A stretch of 64,000 bases of DNA from Romanomermis culicivorax (Eukaryota; Nematoda; Enoplea; Mermithida; Mermithidae), in contig CAWUHX010000091.1 in the NCBI GenBank assembly GCA_963922205.1, positions 372,001-436,000 of the forward strand, in the 5' to 3' direction. The notes beneath the pieces were generated by a model. That model saw only the letters and a list, made by a program, of their open reading frames with translations. It was not told where the DNA came from and did not search any database. Positions 1 through 10,148 of the stretch are shown here, in pieces (position 1 is the stretch's first letter; each line of letters opens with the position of its first letter). A program made the translations under genes and the position numbers.

Positions 1-673
1 TTATAGCTTGTAATCAGTAAAACCTAGGGAGTGAATTCCATCCAATATGTTATATAGACTGAAGTTAGTATATCCTGCACAATCGATTTACTTCTAAAAA
101 GACATTGTGTTTTAGATTTTTTCAGAAAAAACTGAATGGTATTTTATCTGTCAGTTTCTTACAGTTGATTCCTGTTTTATTGACACTAAATGTAGTAAAA
201 AAGTTCAATGCAGTTGGAAGCACTCATGTATGAGGGGGACATGAGGTGTACAAACTACCCCTAGAGTTTTGAATCTGGAAAATCTTTTATAGAAAAAAAA
301 ATTTTGGCCAACTTTTTTTGAATTTTTTGTCTCAAAAAATGCCAAAAGACAGGATCCACCCCATGTACCCTCTTAAAAATATCAGAGATGCACATGTATG
401 GTTAGAAAGTGTGTTGAAGCACACAGTTGCAGAGTATACTTTTTCATATCAGACATGGAGAATTTTTAATGGGAAAGAATGAAAATCCAATTTAACAAAA
501 GTTAATTTTTCCCAACTTTATGTCAAGTTATCAAAAATCTAGTCCACTTCTTTTTTTAGCTTGGTAACTATCAAAGCTAGAATATTCTTCTTTTTCTGCA
601 TCATCAAGGCATTTTCTAATAAACTAGTCCACCTCTTCTTAGTGGGCCTCAACCATGCATGAAAACTTCCATA
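1..673 (-). repeat. Dispersed repeat, left arm (part 1, cut by LTR element)
   Basis: Read as reverse complement, this stretch matches about 36130-36810 along its whole length, including the segment about a gene-free AT-rich hairpin and the 'GTGGACTAGTTTATTAGAAA' block. It begins before the window. It is interrupted at 673/674 by the LTR retrotransposon and resumes at 14472. No coding sequence is recognised. A third, partial copy in the same orientation as this one is at about 37395-37605. Confidence 0.8.
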
Positions 674-1283
674 TGTTGGGGATGCACTTATGGTAGCAGT
701 TATCCCACATCTATGCAAAATTGGTGAAGTGGACTAAGTCACAATTTGACCAAGAAACAGGATGTTCATCATTCTTACAACTTGTTTGTGTTGTGGGTGA
801 GTCACATCCTTTTATATTATATTTGTTCTTTTACACCTAGTAAGTTGGAGCATCAACAGTCCCACACAATTTATATATTGATTATAATATTTTTATTTTT
901 ATATTCATTATTGTTATTAATTATTCATTACTCATGCAATTAGCTGGGGGAAGAGCCACTTACATGGGAGCCATTTACTAAGGAAAACCCCAGCCTTCCT
1001 GGACATCAGTATAGTGAGTTATCTACATTTGTGTAAACCTTTAGGAAGCATCTGGAGAGACCCTGATTGCTTTTTGATTGCAAGAGTTGGAGTTTCCAGT
1101 TACTAATTGGTGACTGAAGGTTCTGTTTATTTCTACTTAAGGACTGTTGCACTGTACTTAGCTGATTGCTAATAGGAATAGGAAGCTCCTTTGAGTAACC
1201 TACAGTAGTAAGTTCGATACAAGCTGATATCTTGAGTTATTTTGCTGACATCTTCAGATCTAAGCAGAGAAGCAAACATAACA
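674..1283 (+). repeat. 5' LTR of Ty3/gypsy-type retrotransposon
   Basis: A 610-bp sequence starting TGTTGGGGATG and ending CATAACA recurs as 13866-14471 with the same TG...CA ends. The two copies differ by scattered substitutions and a small duplication near position 1168, so they have diverged noticeably since insertion. A candidate primer-binding site (TGGTGGCTCTGACAC, 1286-1300) follows two bases after the LTR; the primer tRNA is not assigned. Confidence 0.9.
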
Positions 1284-1285
1284 AG

Positions 1286-1303
1286 TGGTGGCTCTGACAC
1301 TAG
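1286..1303 (+). promoter_or_regulatory. Candidate primer-binding site
   Basis: The 18 bases starting TGGTGGCTCTGACAC lie two bases inside the 5' LTR. TGG at the start is what is expected for pairing with a tRNA CCA 3' end. Which tRNA is not determined. Confidence 0.5.
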
Positions 1304-1549
1304 CAATAGGGAAGAGCACAGAGTCACCCGAAGTGTTACAAAACCCAAAGGTTTCTACAAAGATTTAGGACTCAAGATGTCCAGAAATACTGAGGACTTA
1401 GCCTCTGGTACAACTTTACCAAGGACTCCGCCTGGTACAAGGCATGATGAGTTGGATAAATCCTTCCCACTGCCTGTAGTATATCTAATACTACGAGCAA
1501 GTCAAAGGGCTCTGATTCGACTGCCATAAGCCAGAGGGCTGAGGTAAAA

Positions 1550-3420
1550 ATGGACCCAGTAAATGTGCCCAATCCTGCAGTGCCTAAAATGGCCAATAAT
1601 GATAATATTAATAATATGGCCTTGGCAAAGGAACTATTTACTACGGATGATAGAGACACTTGAATTAATGCACCTATCGATAGAAGGCTGAAGTTGGCCA
1701 AGGATCAAATAGATTCATTTACTATTGATCAAACGAAAGAGGAATGCTTTAGATGACTTCGACAAAGATTTGATACATACCATCTGGAGTACATCCATGA
1801 TAATTTTGATACAATTTGGGAGGAATACCATCATGATCCATTGCACAAATTATGATTTGAAATGAGCCAAAAGGATGATGAAATTCGATAGCTAAATGTC
1901 AAAATTGATAAAATGGCTGATTTGATGATTGGAGTCCAAGGACTATTGGAAAAGTTCATGCTGGATAAAAGAGAAAAGGATATCCGAGTGAATATTGAGA
2001 GACCATTGCAAACTCAAAGTATTTGTGGAACTTTGCCAATGACATCTGCAACCTGTATTGCCAATGACTGACCAAAGGTTACGGCAGATGGAAGTGGATG
2101 ACTCAGAGCAAAAGTTCACTGTCAAACCTGCTGTGAAATCAAAGGTTTTTATGGAGAAACATGTAACTGAAACGCTTCCTGTTCAAGGACAAGCAAGTGA
2201 TATAGTTGCACAATTTCTCCAAGAGACTGATGAGGAAGCAGCAGGCAGTCATAACAATCCAAGAAGTTCACACAAAGAAATTCACCAGATTCTGATGACT
2301 CCTCAGTGGATAGATTGCAGCCTACTGTGTCAGATATAGTGAAGGCTGTAAAGCCAAAGGTAAACCTAGATGATATGACTGGAACACAAGTTCTCAGTTT
2401 CCTAAATTCTTTAGAAGCTGAGTTTACATCAGAGACTACCAATAAAATGAAGCTGGCTGCCTTACGAGCACTTTCTAAGGGAGTACCAAAAGCTACTGCC
2501 AAAAGGTTCAAAAGTTATGAAAAAGCCCAGGGAAAGTTACTCAAAGTGCAAGCTCCAGATTCAAGCATTGGTATGCAAACAAGGGAACTGATGAACATAA
2601 AGCAGGGGTTCGATGAACCTCCAGTGAAATTCCTCAAGAGAATAAGTGTGCTAGGGGATAGATTGTACCCTAACAAGACTGAAGAGTTCAGAGATTGCTT
2701 CATTATAGATACCTTTTTGTATAAAGCATCTGAGGAGTATCAGATGGAACTGCTGGATCAAAGGGAGAAGTATGAAATATGGCATGATCTGGCAGAGGAT
2801 GTGCACAAGATAGATAAGTGGAATACCACTGCTTATAAAAAGAGAGGGACTGCGGAATCTCCAATTTTGATAAATGAAGTGACCATGGGTGAAGGGCAAG
2901 CTGAAGTGGCTTATGTCCGTATAAGTAAATTTAGCTATGCCACAGCAAGCTAGGAGAGAGAAGCAAACCCCGATCTTAGTATCAGAAAAGAAGGATTCCG
3001 ATACTTCTGTAGAGGAGAATAACTCACAGGGGACTCAAATGGCTTCTACTCCCCAAAAGGGAAAAGAGTCTGAGGAACCTAGCAGTGATTTTGTTCTAGC
3101 AAAGTTATCACAGGAGATTGCGAAGTGGGCTCAATGTTATCAAAAGATAAGCCAAAAGACTGATGCCAAATTGAATGAAATTTCTGCTAAAGTCAATAAG
3201 GGCAAACCCCAAAAACAAGGTGGAAAAGAGTTCATGAAACCATATTGTCAATACCATAGAAGTAACTCTCATGACACATCCAAATGTAAAACCCTTAAAT
3301 AGAAAAATGCACAAGGACATAATTGGGAAAATCAATATGGTGGAAACAGAGGTTTCAGGCAACAGTTTGGAGGCTTTAGAGGAGCTTATGTTGGCCAGAG
3401 CAGTAGAGGAGCTCATGCCC
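1550..3420 (+). pseudogene. gag region of the retrotransposon (frameshifted)
   Basis: Three overlapping frames carry one broken Gag protein. The largest open piece is 2306-2953; it is helical and charged and looks like the capsid part of Gag, downstream of a linker piece at 2058-2339. The piece 2937-3302 is polar and ends in a zinc-knuckle-like pattern C-x2-H-x4-H-x4-C (3246-3286), a variant rather than the retroviral CCHC box. A Gly/Phe/Arg-rich stretch follows (3320-3420), consistent with nucleic-acid binding. Stops and at least two frameshifts separate the pieces. The Gag identity comes from position, composition and the knuckle, not from a search. Confidence 0.7.
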
Positions 3421-3839
3421 TAGGTTATTATAGTGATAATGTGGATTATGATACTTATTAACAATTCATTGATTACCAGAATAGATTGTGGAATGAGCAA
3501 CTCTATATGGCACCTCAACTGCCAGGGCTTAGCCAACAGCTGATGATCACAGCTCCTCCTCAAGGTCAGGTTCGAATCAGTAACCCTAGCCCAAGTGTTC
3601 AAGTGGTTTCCAGTAGTCAACCATCCATGTTGAGTCAGACAGAGTTGGGATCTGCTAGAAGTGTTAATAGTATTGCCACTACGGGTCAAGGTGTTAATGA
3701 GATGAAATGGCCTGGAGTATTGAAGTGTGCCATGATGAAGGAAGATTATTCAAAGGTTACAAAGGTGTTCAAGCATTGGATAATTTTGAACCAGGAAGAA
3801 CAATTAAGGCTTTCTAAGTTTCCTCAGACTCTCTGATTT

Positions 3840-4390
3840 CACATTAATGTGACTGTATGTAATACGAACACCAAGGCTTTAGTGGATACTGGTGCTCAGT
3901 GTTTGATGAGTCATCAAGGTTTCTTAAGGAAGCTTTTGACGAAGAATATACTGGATACCCTGAGATACTAAAAGTCACTGTTGCTGATGCTGCAGTAGTA
4001 CATGCACATGGTTGCATTCAACTCAAAATGCATTGTGAATTTGGAGTTTTCCTGGTGAAGGCCATAATCATTCCAAATGCAGAAGAAAATCTTATAATTG
4101 GAACAGATTTTTTAGCACATCCAGATGTTGGAGCAATGATAGATTTTGGTAAAGGTATCATGAAGCTCAATGGAATTGAGAAAGCTATAAGTGTTGTACC
4201 TAAAGATCATGTGAGTAATATACAAGCTATTGATCATATACGGGAAGCACCTATAGTACATTCAAGTCTTGAAGAGGATCAATACCCCAGGATTTGCCAA
4301 TTAAGTATAGTGGTTCCAGTGGTATCATGTACGAAAGTATACATACCACACGGAACTGATGTGCTTATTAAGGCAAGATTATGGGAATGA
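3840..4390 (+). pseudogene. Retropepsin-like aspartic protease region
   Basis: The active-site triad DTGA is encoded at 3885-3896. The second half of the fold, with the IIGTDFL hydrophobic strand that follows the flap (about 4094-4116), is in another frame (ORF 3899-4390). A frameshift therefore lies just after the active site, near 3900-3920. Retropepsins cleave the Gag-Pol polyprotein. Its place between gag and RT is as expected for Ty3/gypsy elements. Confidence 0.75.
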
Positions 4391-4659
4391 TCTTCTAAAA
4401 CAGATCTGAATTGTTTAGTCATAAAGGGGAATAAAGATGAGAAGAAATTTAGAATTGATAGCACACTGGTTGATGGTAAAGGGGAAGACTTTGTTCTGAT
4501 GATTTCAAATAATACAGGTTCCAGATGCCAATTGCAACCTAATCAGGTTACTATTGACTCAATATCACAAGAAAATTCAGGAGTATCAGAAATACAAAGT
4601 ATGAGTTGTGTGATATTTAGCATTGAGGATAATTTTAATGCCACTCCCTGAATGTCTGT

Positions 4660-5400
4660 GCATGATGCATTGGCATTTAGGGAAGCACTATAAAAAATGA
4701 TTTCCAAAGCTGGTATCGCTGAGGAATTAAAGGAAAAAGCTGTAGCAAATTTTTCTAAATACAGAGATGCTTTCAGCCTACCCGATGATCCCTTGACTAC
4801 AACACCCTATCTTACGTGCAAAATTAATACTGGTAATGCAATCCAGTGGGAAACCATTATTACAGAGCTCCCATAAACCAAAGATCAGGGATTAGAGCTC
4901 AAGTCCAGGACATGTTAGATAAAGGAGTTATTGAACCCAGCCAGTCACTATGAGCTATAGATAATTATTTGGATTGTCTAGGTAATGCCAAATTTTATAC
5001 CACGTTGGATCTAAAGTCCGGATATTGGCAAGTCCCACTTGAGGAAGGTAGCAAAGAGAAAACGTTTAAAGTCATGCCTTTCAGACTTAAAAATGCACCT
5101 CCAGAGTTTCAAAGAATGATGGAGAGAATTTTGCATAGTCTAGTCTAGAAAATCTGTTTGGTGTATATTGATGATATCATTGTATTCTCCAAGAGTTTTG
5201 ATAAACATTTAGAGAATTGAGAGTTGTCTTGCAAGCTCTTTGGAAAGCAAGGCTAACACTTAAACTGGAGAAGTGTGAATTTCTTCCAAAAAAATGTTCA
5301 TTTTCTTGGACACATACTGGACGAAAATGGAATCTCACCAGATCTGAAAAAAGTAAATGCAATTATGGAATTTGAATTTCCCAATAGCGTGAAGCGAATG
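4660..5400 (+). pseudogene. Reverse transcriptase region, internally deleted
   Basis: Typical Ty3/gypsy RT blocks are visible: the DMLDKGVIEPSQS entry block (about 4911-4950), TTLDLKSGYWQVPL (about 5000-5040) and the catalytic YIDD (5164-5175). Between the entry block and the LDL block about 40 expected residues are missing, including the conserved block that begins the palm. In-frame stops occur near 4870, 4950 and 5146. RT copies the RNA genome into DNA; this copy cannot be functional. Confidence 0.85.
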
Positions 5401-5970
5401 CAATGGTTTTTGGGTATATTGCAATAGTGTAAAAAATTTATCCCAAACCTTGCACAGCTCACTGAACCTTTGTATAAGCTTACGGCTATGGGAAAGAAGA
5501 AATTCCAAGCTACAGAGGAACATCGCAGAGTATTTGAAGTACTGAAAAAAGCACTCACCTCAGTGCCATTTCTATGGTATCCTGTTTTAGATGGAACTGT
5601 GGAGTTCATTCGCCAAACAGATGCCAGTGGAACCACACTGGGAGCAGTACTTTATCAGAAGACTAAAGATGACCAATGGTTAATAGCCTATAGCAGCTGA
5701 ATCCTTAAGGAAGATGAGAGGAAGTGGTGTGCTACAGAGTGAGAATGACTAGCAGTTGTCTATGGTCTTAAGGTTTACCAGCACTATTTGTTTAGGCAAA
5801 AAGTATTGATCAAAACTGATCATAAACCTCTTTTATCAATGAAAATTAATACTCAAACCAACGATAAATTGAAAAGGTGGTATTCCATTATAAATCAATT
5901 TAATCATAGATTGGAGTACCTGCTCAGTACACAAAATATGATGGCTGATTTCCTCTCAGGAAAGGATGAA
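5401..5970 (+). pseudogene. RNase H region
   Basis: Two open pieces (5470-5700 and 5788-6036) carry the Ty3/gypsy RNase H signature: TDASGTTLGAVLYQ at about 5620-5660, then a KTDHKPL block at 5813-5833. Three TGA codons lie between them (5698-5700, 5741-5743, 5747-5749). It would degrade the RNA strand of the RNA:DNA hybrid. Confidence 0.8.
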
Positions 5971-6329
5971 CCAGAAGACACTAAGGACAAAAACCCACCA
6001 AAATGGGAATATGTCTTCAAAATTCAAATTTCATAATTTCAGAAATCAAACCAATGAAATTGAAAGCCAAGAATTGGTAGAACAATTTCAGAGGATAAGG
6101 GATAAAGAGGTTGAAAGTAGAGACAAAAACTTTGTCCCCCAGCAGACCAAGGAATTGATGGATATCCAGGAGAAAATATTGCACCAACTACCAAAGATAT
6201 ATTGCAGATAAGAAATGAAGTGCAGAAGCTTACGGTAATTGATGCAGTCACAACTAAAAGACAAGCAAAAATTCAGGATCAGAGTGCAGCAAATCAACAA
6301 CTAAGTACATCTGTACCAATTGATTCTGA

Positions 6330-7330
6330 AAATATTGCTTGACTTTTCCTGAATAGAGAAAAGGAGTTTAAAGAGTTGAAGGAAAGAGCAAAGTCAGAGA
6401 ATGATGGTGATGATAAGGTCAGTTATTGAATTGATTTAAAAGTTATAGCTCAATTGCAAAAAGAAGACACTAATCTTACCCCTCTTTGGGAAAGATTGGG
6501 CATCAAAAGCACTACAAAATATCATAGTAGATTCTATGAGGATAATGGAGTTCTTTAAAGGGAAACTGAGGGACATGGCCATGATCAGATGGTGGTCCCA
6601 AATTCCCTCAGAGACAGCATTCTTCACCAATATCAGGGAGTTGTTATAATGGCACACCACAGGTTCAAAAGAACTCTGAGTGTTGTCAAACAGTGGTTCT
6701 GGTGGCCTGGCATGGAGAAAGATGTCAGAAATTGGTTGAAGTTTTGTCCTGTCTGCCAAGTGGCTACTCCCAATAAAATCTCCATATCCCCTTTGATACC
6801 CATTATACCAGAGGGTCCCTTTGATATTGTGTCTGTGGACATAATAAGGATTGCTCCCTTGAGGAACATCGCCCATATGTCATTGTCTTTCAGGATTATT
6901 TCACTAAATGGGTTGAAGCCATATTGATTCCTGATCAGATGGCTGAAACCATAGTAGATGCGTTCTTAGAGCATGTGATATTTAGGCACGGTAACCCAAG
7001 AAAACTTCTTAGTGATAATGGATCTGGATTTAATTCAGATCTTATGGAAGCCGTCTGTAAACTGTCAGAGTGCAGAAAAGTTTTCACAATGGCATACCAC
7101 TCACAGGGTAATGGTATGGTTGAGAGATTTAACCAAACTTTAATAAAGCAGCTGCGAAAGGTTGCAATTGAGGATAACAACAAATGGCCAAGGTACTTCA
7201 GTGTGGTGGTATTTGCATATAATGCCACACCTCATGCAGCAACAAAATGTTCACCATTTTCACTGCTGTAGGGGCATGAAGCTAATTTTGGCATTAATTT
7301 CACTGCTGCTCTTAGAATAGTCATGCCAAA
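6330..7330 (+). pseudogene. Integrase region (HHCC and DDE core)
   Basis: The N-terminal HHCC zinc-binding module is at about 6624-6760, ending in the CPVCQ pair. The DDE catalytic residues are at 6838-6840 (Asp), 7014-7016 (Asp) and 7122-7124 (Glu); the last two are 35 residues apart, as in functional integrases. A frameshift near 6890-6925 breaks the core. The upstream segment 6037-6330 is polar linker with stops. The enzyme would insert the cDNA into host DNA. Confidence 0.85.
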
Positions 7331-7740
7331 TGACTATACAAGTATGTTTTGGCTACCCATCTTACAAATTAGTACAAAAGTATCGCTGAAAACATACAGA
7401 AAGCTGCTAAGGACAGCAAGAAATATTTCAATAACAAAATTAAGACTTCTGATTTTAAAAACCATTATTGGGTTCTGTTGAAAGTCAATGGACAGAAAAA
7501 ACTGGGGTTACCTTGGCAGGAACCATATATTATCATGGATGATAAAAGATTGAAGGAAAATGTGCTTACAACAGGGCATTGGAATAAGCTGCTTAAAAAG
7601 CACATCATATTGGCAAGTAGGCTAAAACACTTTCAATGCCAAGATGGTCTCGACACGAAAAGTTTCAGGTCTTCCAGGATACTCCAGTTACTGTAACTGG
7701 AAATCTCTTGGAGACCAAAGATCATCCAGTCCTTATTTCA
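7331..7740 (+). pseudogene. Integrase C-terminal tail
   Basis: A broken frame containing a KVNGQKKLGLPWQEPYII segment (about 7480-7535) resembles the SH3-like end of Ty3/gypsy integrases, where a loading motif precedes a W-x-G-P-Y/F turn. A stop at 7694-7696 ends the last piece. No chromodomain is recognised. Confidence 0.5.
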
Positions 7741-8875
7741 GTGTCTAAAAATTTTTAGTGGAAAATGCCATATACATGTTTTTTATGTGAATGAAATTTT
7801 TATGTTATGTGTTTTTTAACCAACTTATATTTGTTTAATACCTTTTAAATTTTTGTAGCGAAGAGTCAAATTTTCAGAATAATATTGTTAATTTGTACAC
7901 CCAATGCTAAAATTTTTGGTTTACACTTTGGGAGGTTTGCGACTATTTTTCATTCTCATTTTTTCAAAAGTCGTACTTTTTTTGTGCTCCGCGCCACATA
8001 TTTTTTTCCAAATGAAATTGTTGTCCATCCCAAGGACTCAAAATACTTTTGGTAATTTTGTATATTGTATTTATATTGAAGTAACAATAAATATTCTTTA
8101 ACATTTTGCTTACTTTAGAGAATACAATGTGAAACAAAATTTTCAAAAAATTTTTAACTGTATTTTCCAATGTCAAAATTAGGCATCCCATCATTTGCGT
8201 GAAATTATTGGGTGCACGCCGATCATGTGAAGTCAGGTCAACTGCAAGGCCACCAGAATAATCATTATTTTTTGACTGATAGTAAGTTTTTATTTATTTA
8301 TTTCTTGGTAAACCCATATGGGTGTCTTAGGAATAATTTCTTCATGCTCAATTTTCTGAATGTGCCAACTAGAGGGAAAAGGAGTTCGAAGAAAGGTTTT
8401 TAAAAATGTTAGGATAGGTGAAAAAAACCTAATGGATTTATGGCCCTAAAAAGCCAAAATCTAATGGTTTTTACCTTCGATCCAATTCCAAAGCATTTAT
8501 TTTTGGTATTTATTAAAGCCCTTGGTTTACTAAATTTATTTCTTGATTAATTAAAACCTTAATTGGTTATTTATTCATTATTGAATTTTGGTACTGAGGC
8601 TTGGAGTTATTGCTAAGGTAAATGGTGAATTGGGGGTGGCCGATGTCAACAAGCGAAAGGTGGTGCAAATGTGAGGTTCCTGAAAAATTGGTGCAGCATT
8701 TGCATTAACCACTGGGCCTGCTTACTTTATGATTTGGTTACCTAACCTTATTCAATTAATTTATTTTTCCTCATGCTAAATCTTTTTCTAAATTTGGTGC
8801 TGGTCAAATTAGGTTATTTAATTGGTGGGGGTGGCCTAATATGTAAATTTTAAAGGGTCAAAGGGCATATTATTT
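7741..8875 (+). other. Spacer between pol and the post-pol ORFs
   Basis: AT-rich sequence within the retrotransposon with many stops in all frames. It ends in a polypyrimidine run followed by TTTTTAG (8880-8886), which fits a 3' splice-site consensus directly before the next ORF. Nothing else is recognised. Confidence 0.5.
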
Positions 8876-10030
8876 TTGATTTTTAGATTACAACATCAAA
8901 CATCTAGTCCACGTTGGGAAATCAAGCAATGGTTCACCGGTGCAATGGGATATTGGCCTCAAAGACGGATGGAACCGGAACGGGTCCACAGTGGCAATGT
9001 TGAGCCAATCCTGAAACAATTGGCCACAAGTCAGTTTCAGGGGCTTGGCATTGTCGGATTTGAAGTGGAAAAGGTCAAAAAGACCGAGGTATGTGTAATA
9101 ATTTATAAAGTTTCTATTCAAAACCCAGAAGGGAAAGAGTTCACGAGGCTGGTGTCATTTGTGCATATAGATGGTTCCAGCTATGTTATCAACCTCACAA
9201 CATTGAAGCTGCAGAAATGGGATCTTTTGATTTCATTTCTTTCATCAGTGCATCATTTCCTGGTTGGTTTCAAAGTTGTGGACGATTTAGTCGCAATTTT
9301 GAACATCTACGGATCCAGGTCAGGGGCCTTGGGTCATGATAAGAAGAAAATTATACAAGCCTGTACAATCCTAGGATTTAGAAAATACTGGGATTGTGAG
9401 ATTTGCCTTAGAATGATGATGGGGCGCATGGCCAATCATGCCTGTGATTTGGGTCTATGTCCAGAAAACCTTGAACTAATAGGCCTTTTCACTGAATTTT
9501 ACTTAGCTGATGTCAGGAAATACCAATGAAACTTTAGTGACAAAAAAGTTGGAGAAAAGTTGTTGGCTTCCAAGATTCAGGACACTGAAATTGTGTATGC
9601 TGGCTTGGATGGCTTGGATTTACTCAATCCCCATATTTTTGGCTTGAATTACTCAATCCCCATATTTTTGGGGTTCCTTCACTACGGATTTTGTGGCCAA
9701 TTGAGTGAAGTTATGGCAACGTACCCCCATGACATGGTGTCACTGGTCCAAGTGAAGACTTTGGCTTTCCCCCTTTATACAGTCTATTCTCAAGACCTAA
9801 CAGGGTTCGTGGATCGAAACTTCATAGAAAAGAAAGACATTGTAAAAAGGCAGTTATTCAAAGTATACTGTAATGGCCAGGTGGCTTACACAATTTCAGG
9901 CTGATTTGCCAGCATATTTGTGTCCCACGGATATTAAAAATCCTGCTAAAGTGACATACCACACTTTTTTGTCTGGGGTTTATCCCCAGGCACTAAAAGC
10001 TGGTCCTAGCAAGAAAAAATTAAATCAGTA
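8876..10030 (+). pseudogene. Post-pol ORF 1: DEDDy 3'-5' exonuclease-like protein
   Basis: The frame is open for 217 codons, has a TGA at 9527-9529, and continues in the same frame to 9904. Three blocks align by eye with the WRN/RNase D/EXD exonuclease fold. The VGFEVE strand (residues 59-65) fits Exo I, with Glu in place of the usual first Asp. The VGFKVVDDL block (residues 130-138) supplies the Exo II Asp. The YAGLD block after the stop (residues 241-245 counting the stop as one) fits the Exo III Y-x3-D motif. Such enzymes remove nucleotides from DNA or RNA 3' ends. A short direct duplication (about 9625-9670) follows the last motif. The domain call rests on motif reading only. If correct, the element captured a cellular exonuclease. 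Confidence 0.6.
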
Positions 10031-10148
10031 GGAGGATTCAAGTGATCCAGAGGACATGGATACAATGCATCAGCAGGTGAACAGGACCAATGATGTGAAC
10101 AACTGACTGCATACAGAAATGTTGCAAGGGGTTTCATTCTAAAAATTA

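Noticed and set aside
3560..3585. GGTTCGAATC, a B-box-like sequence
   Set aside because: Lies inside the gag region of the retrotransposon, with no A box or cloverleaf around it.
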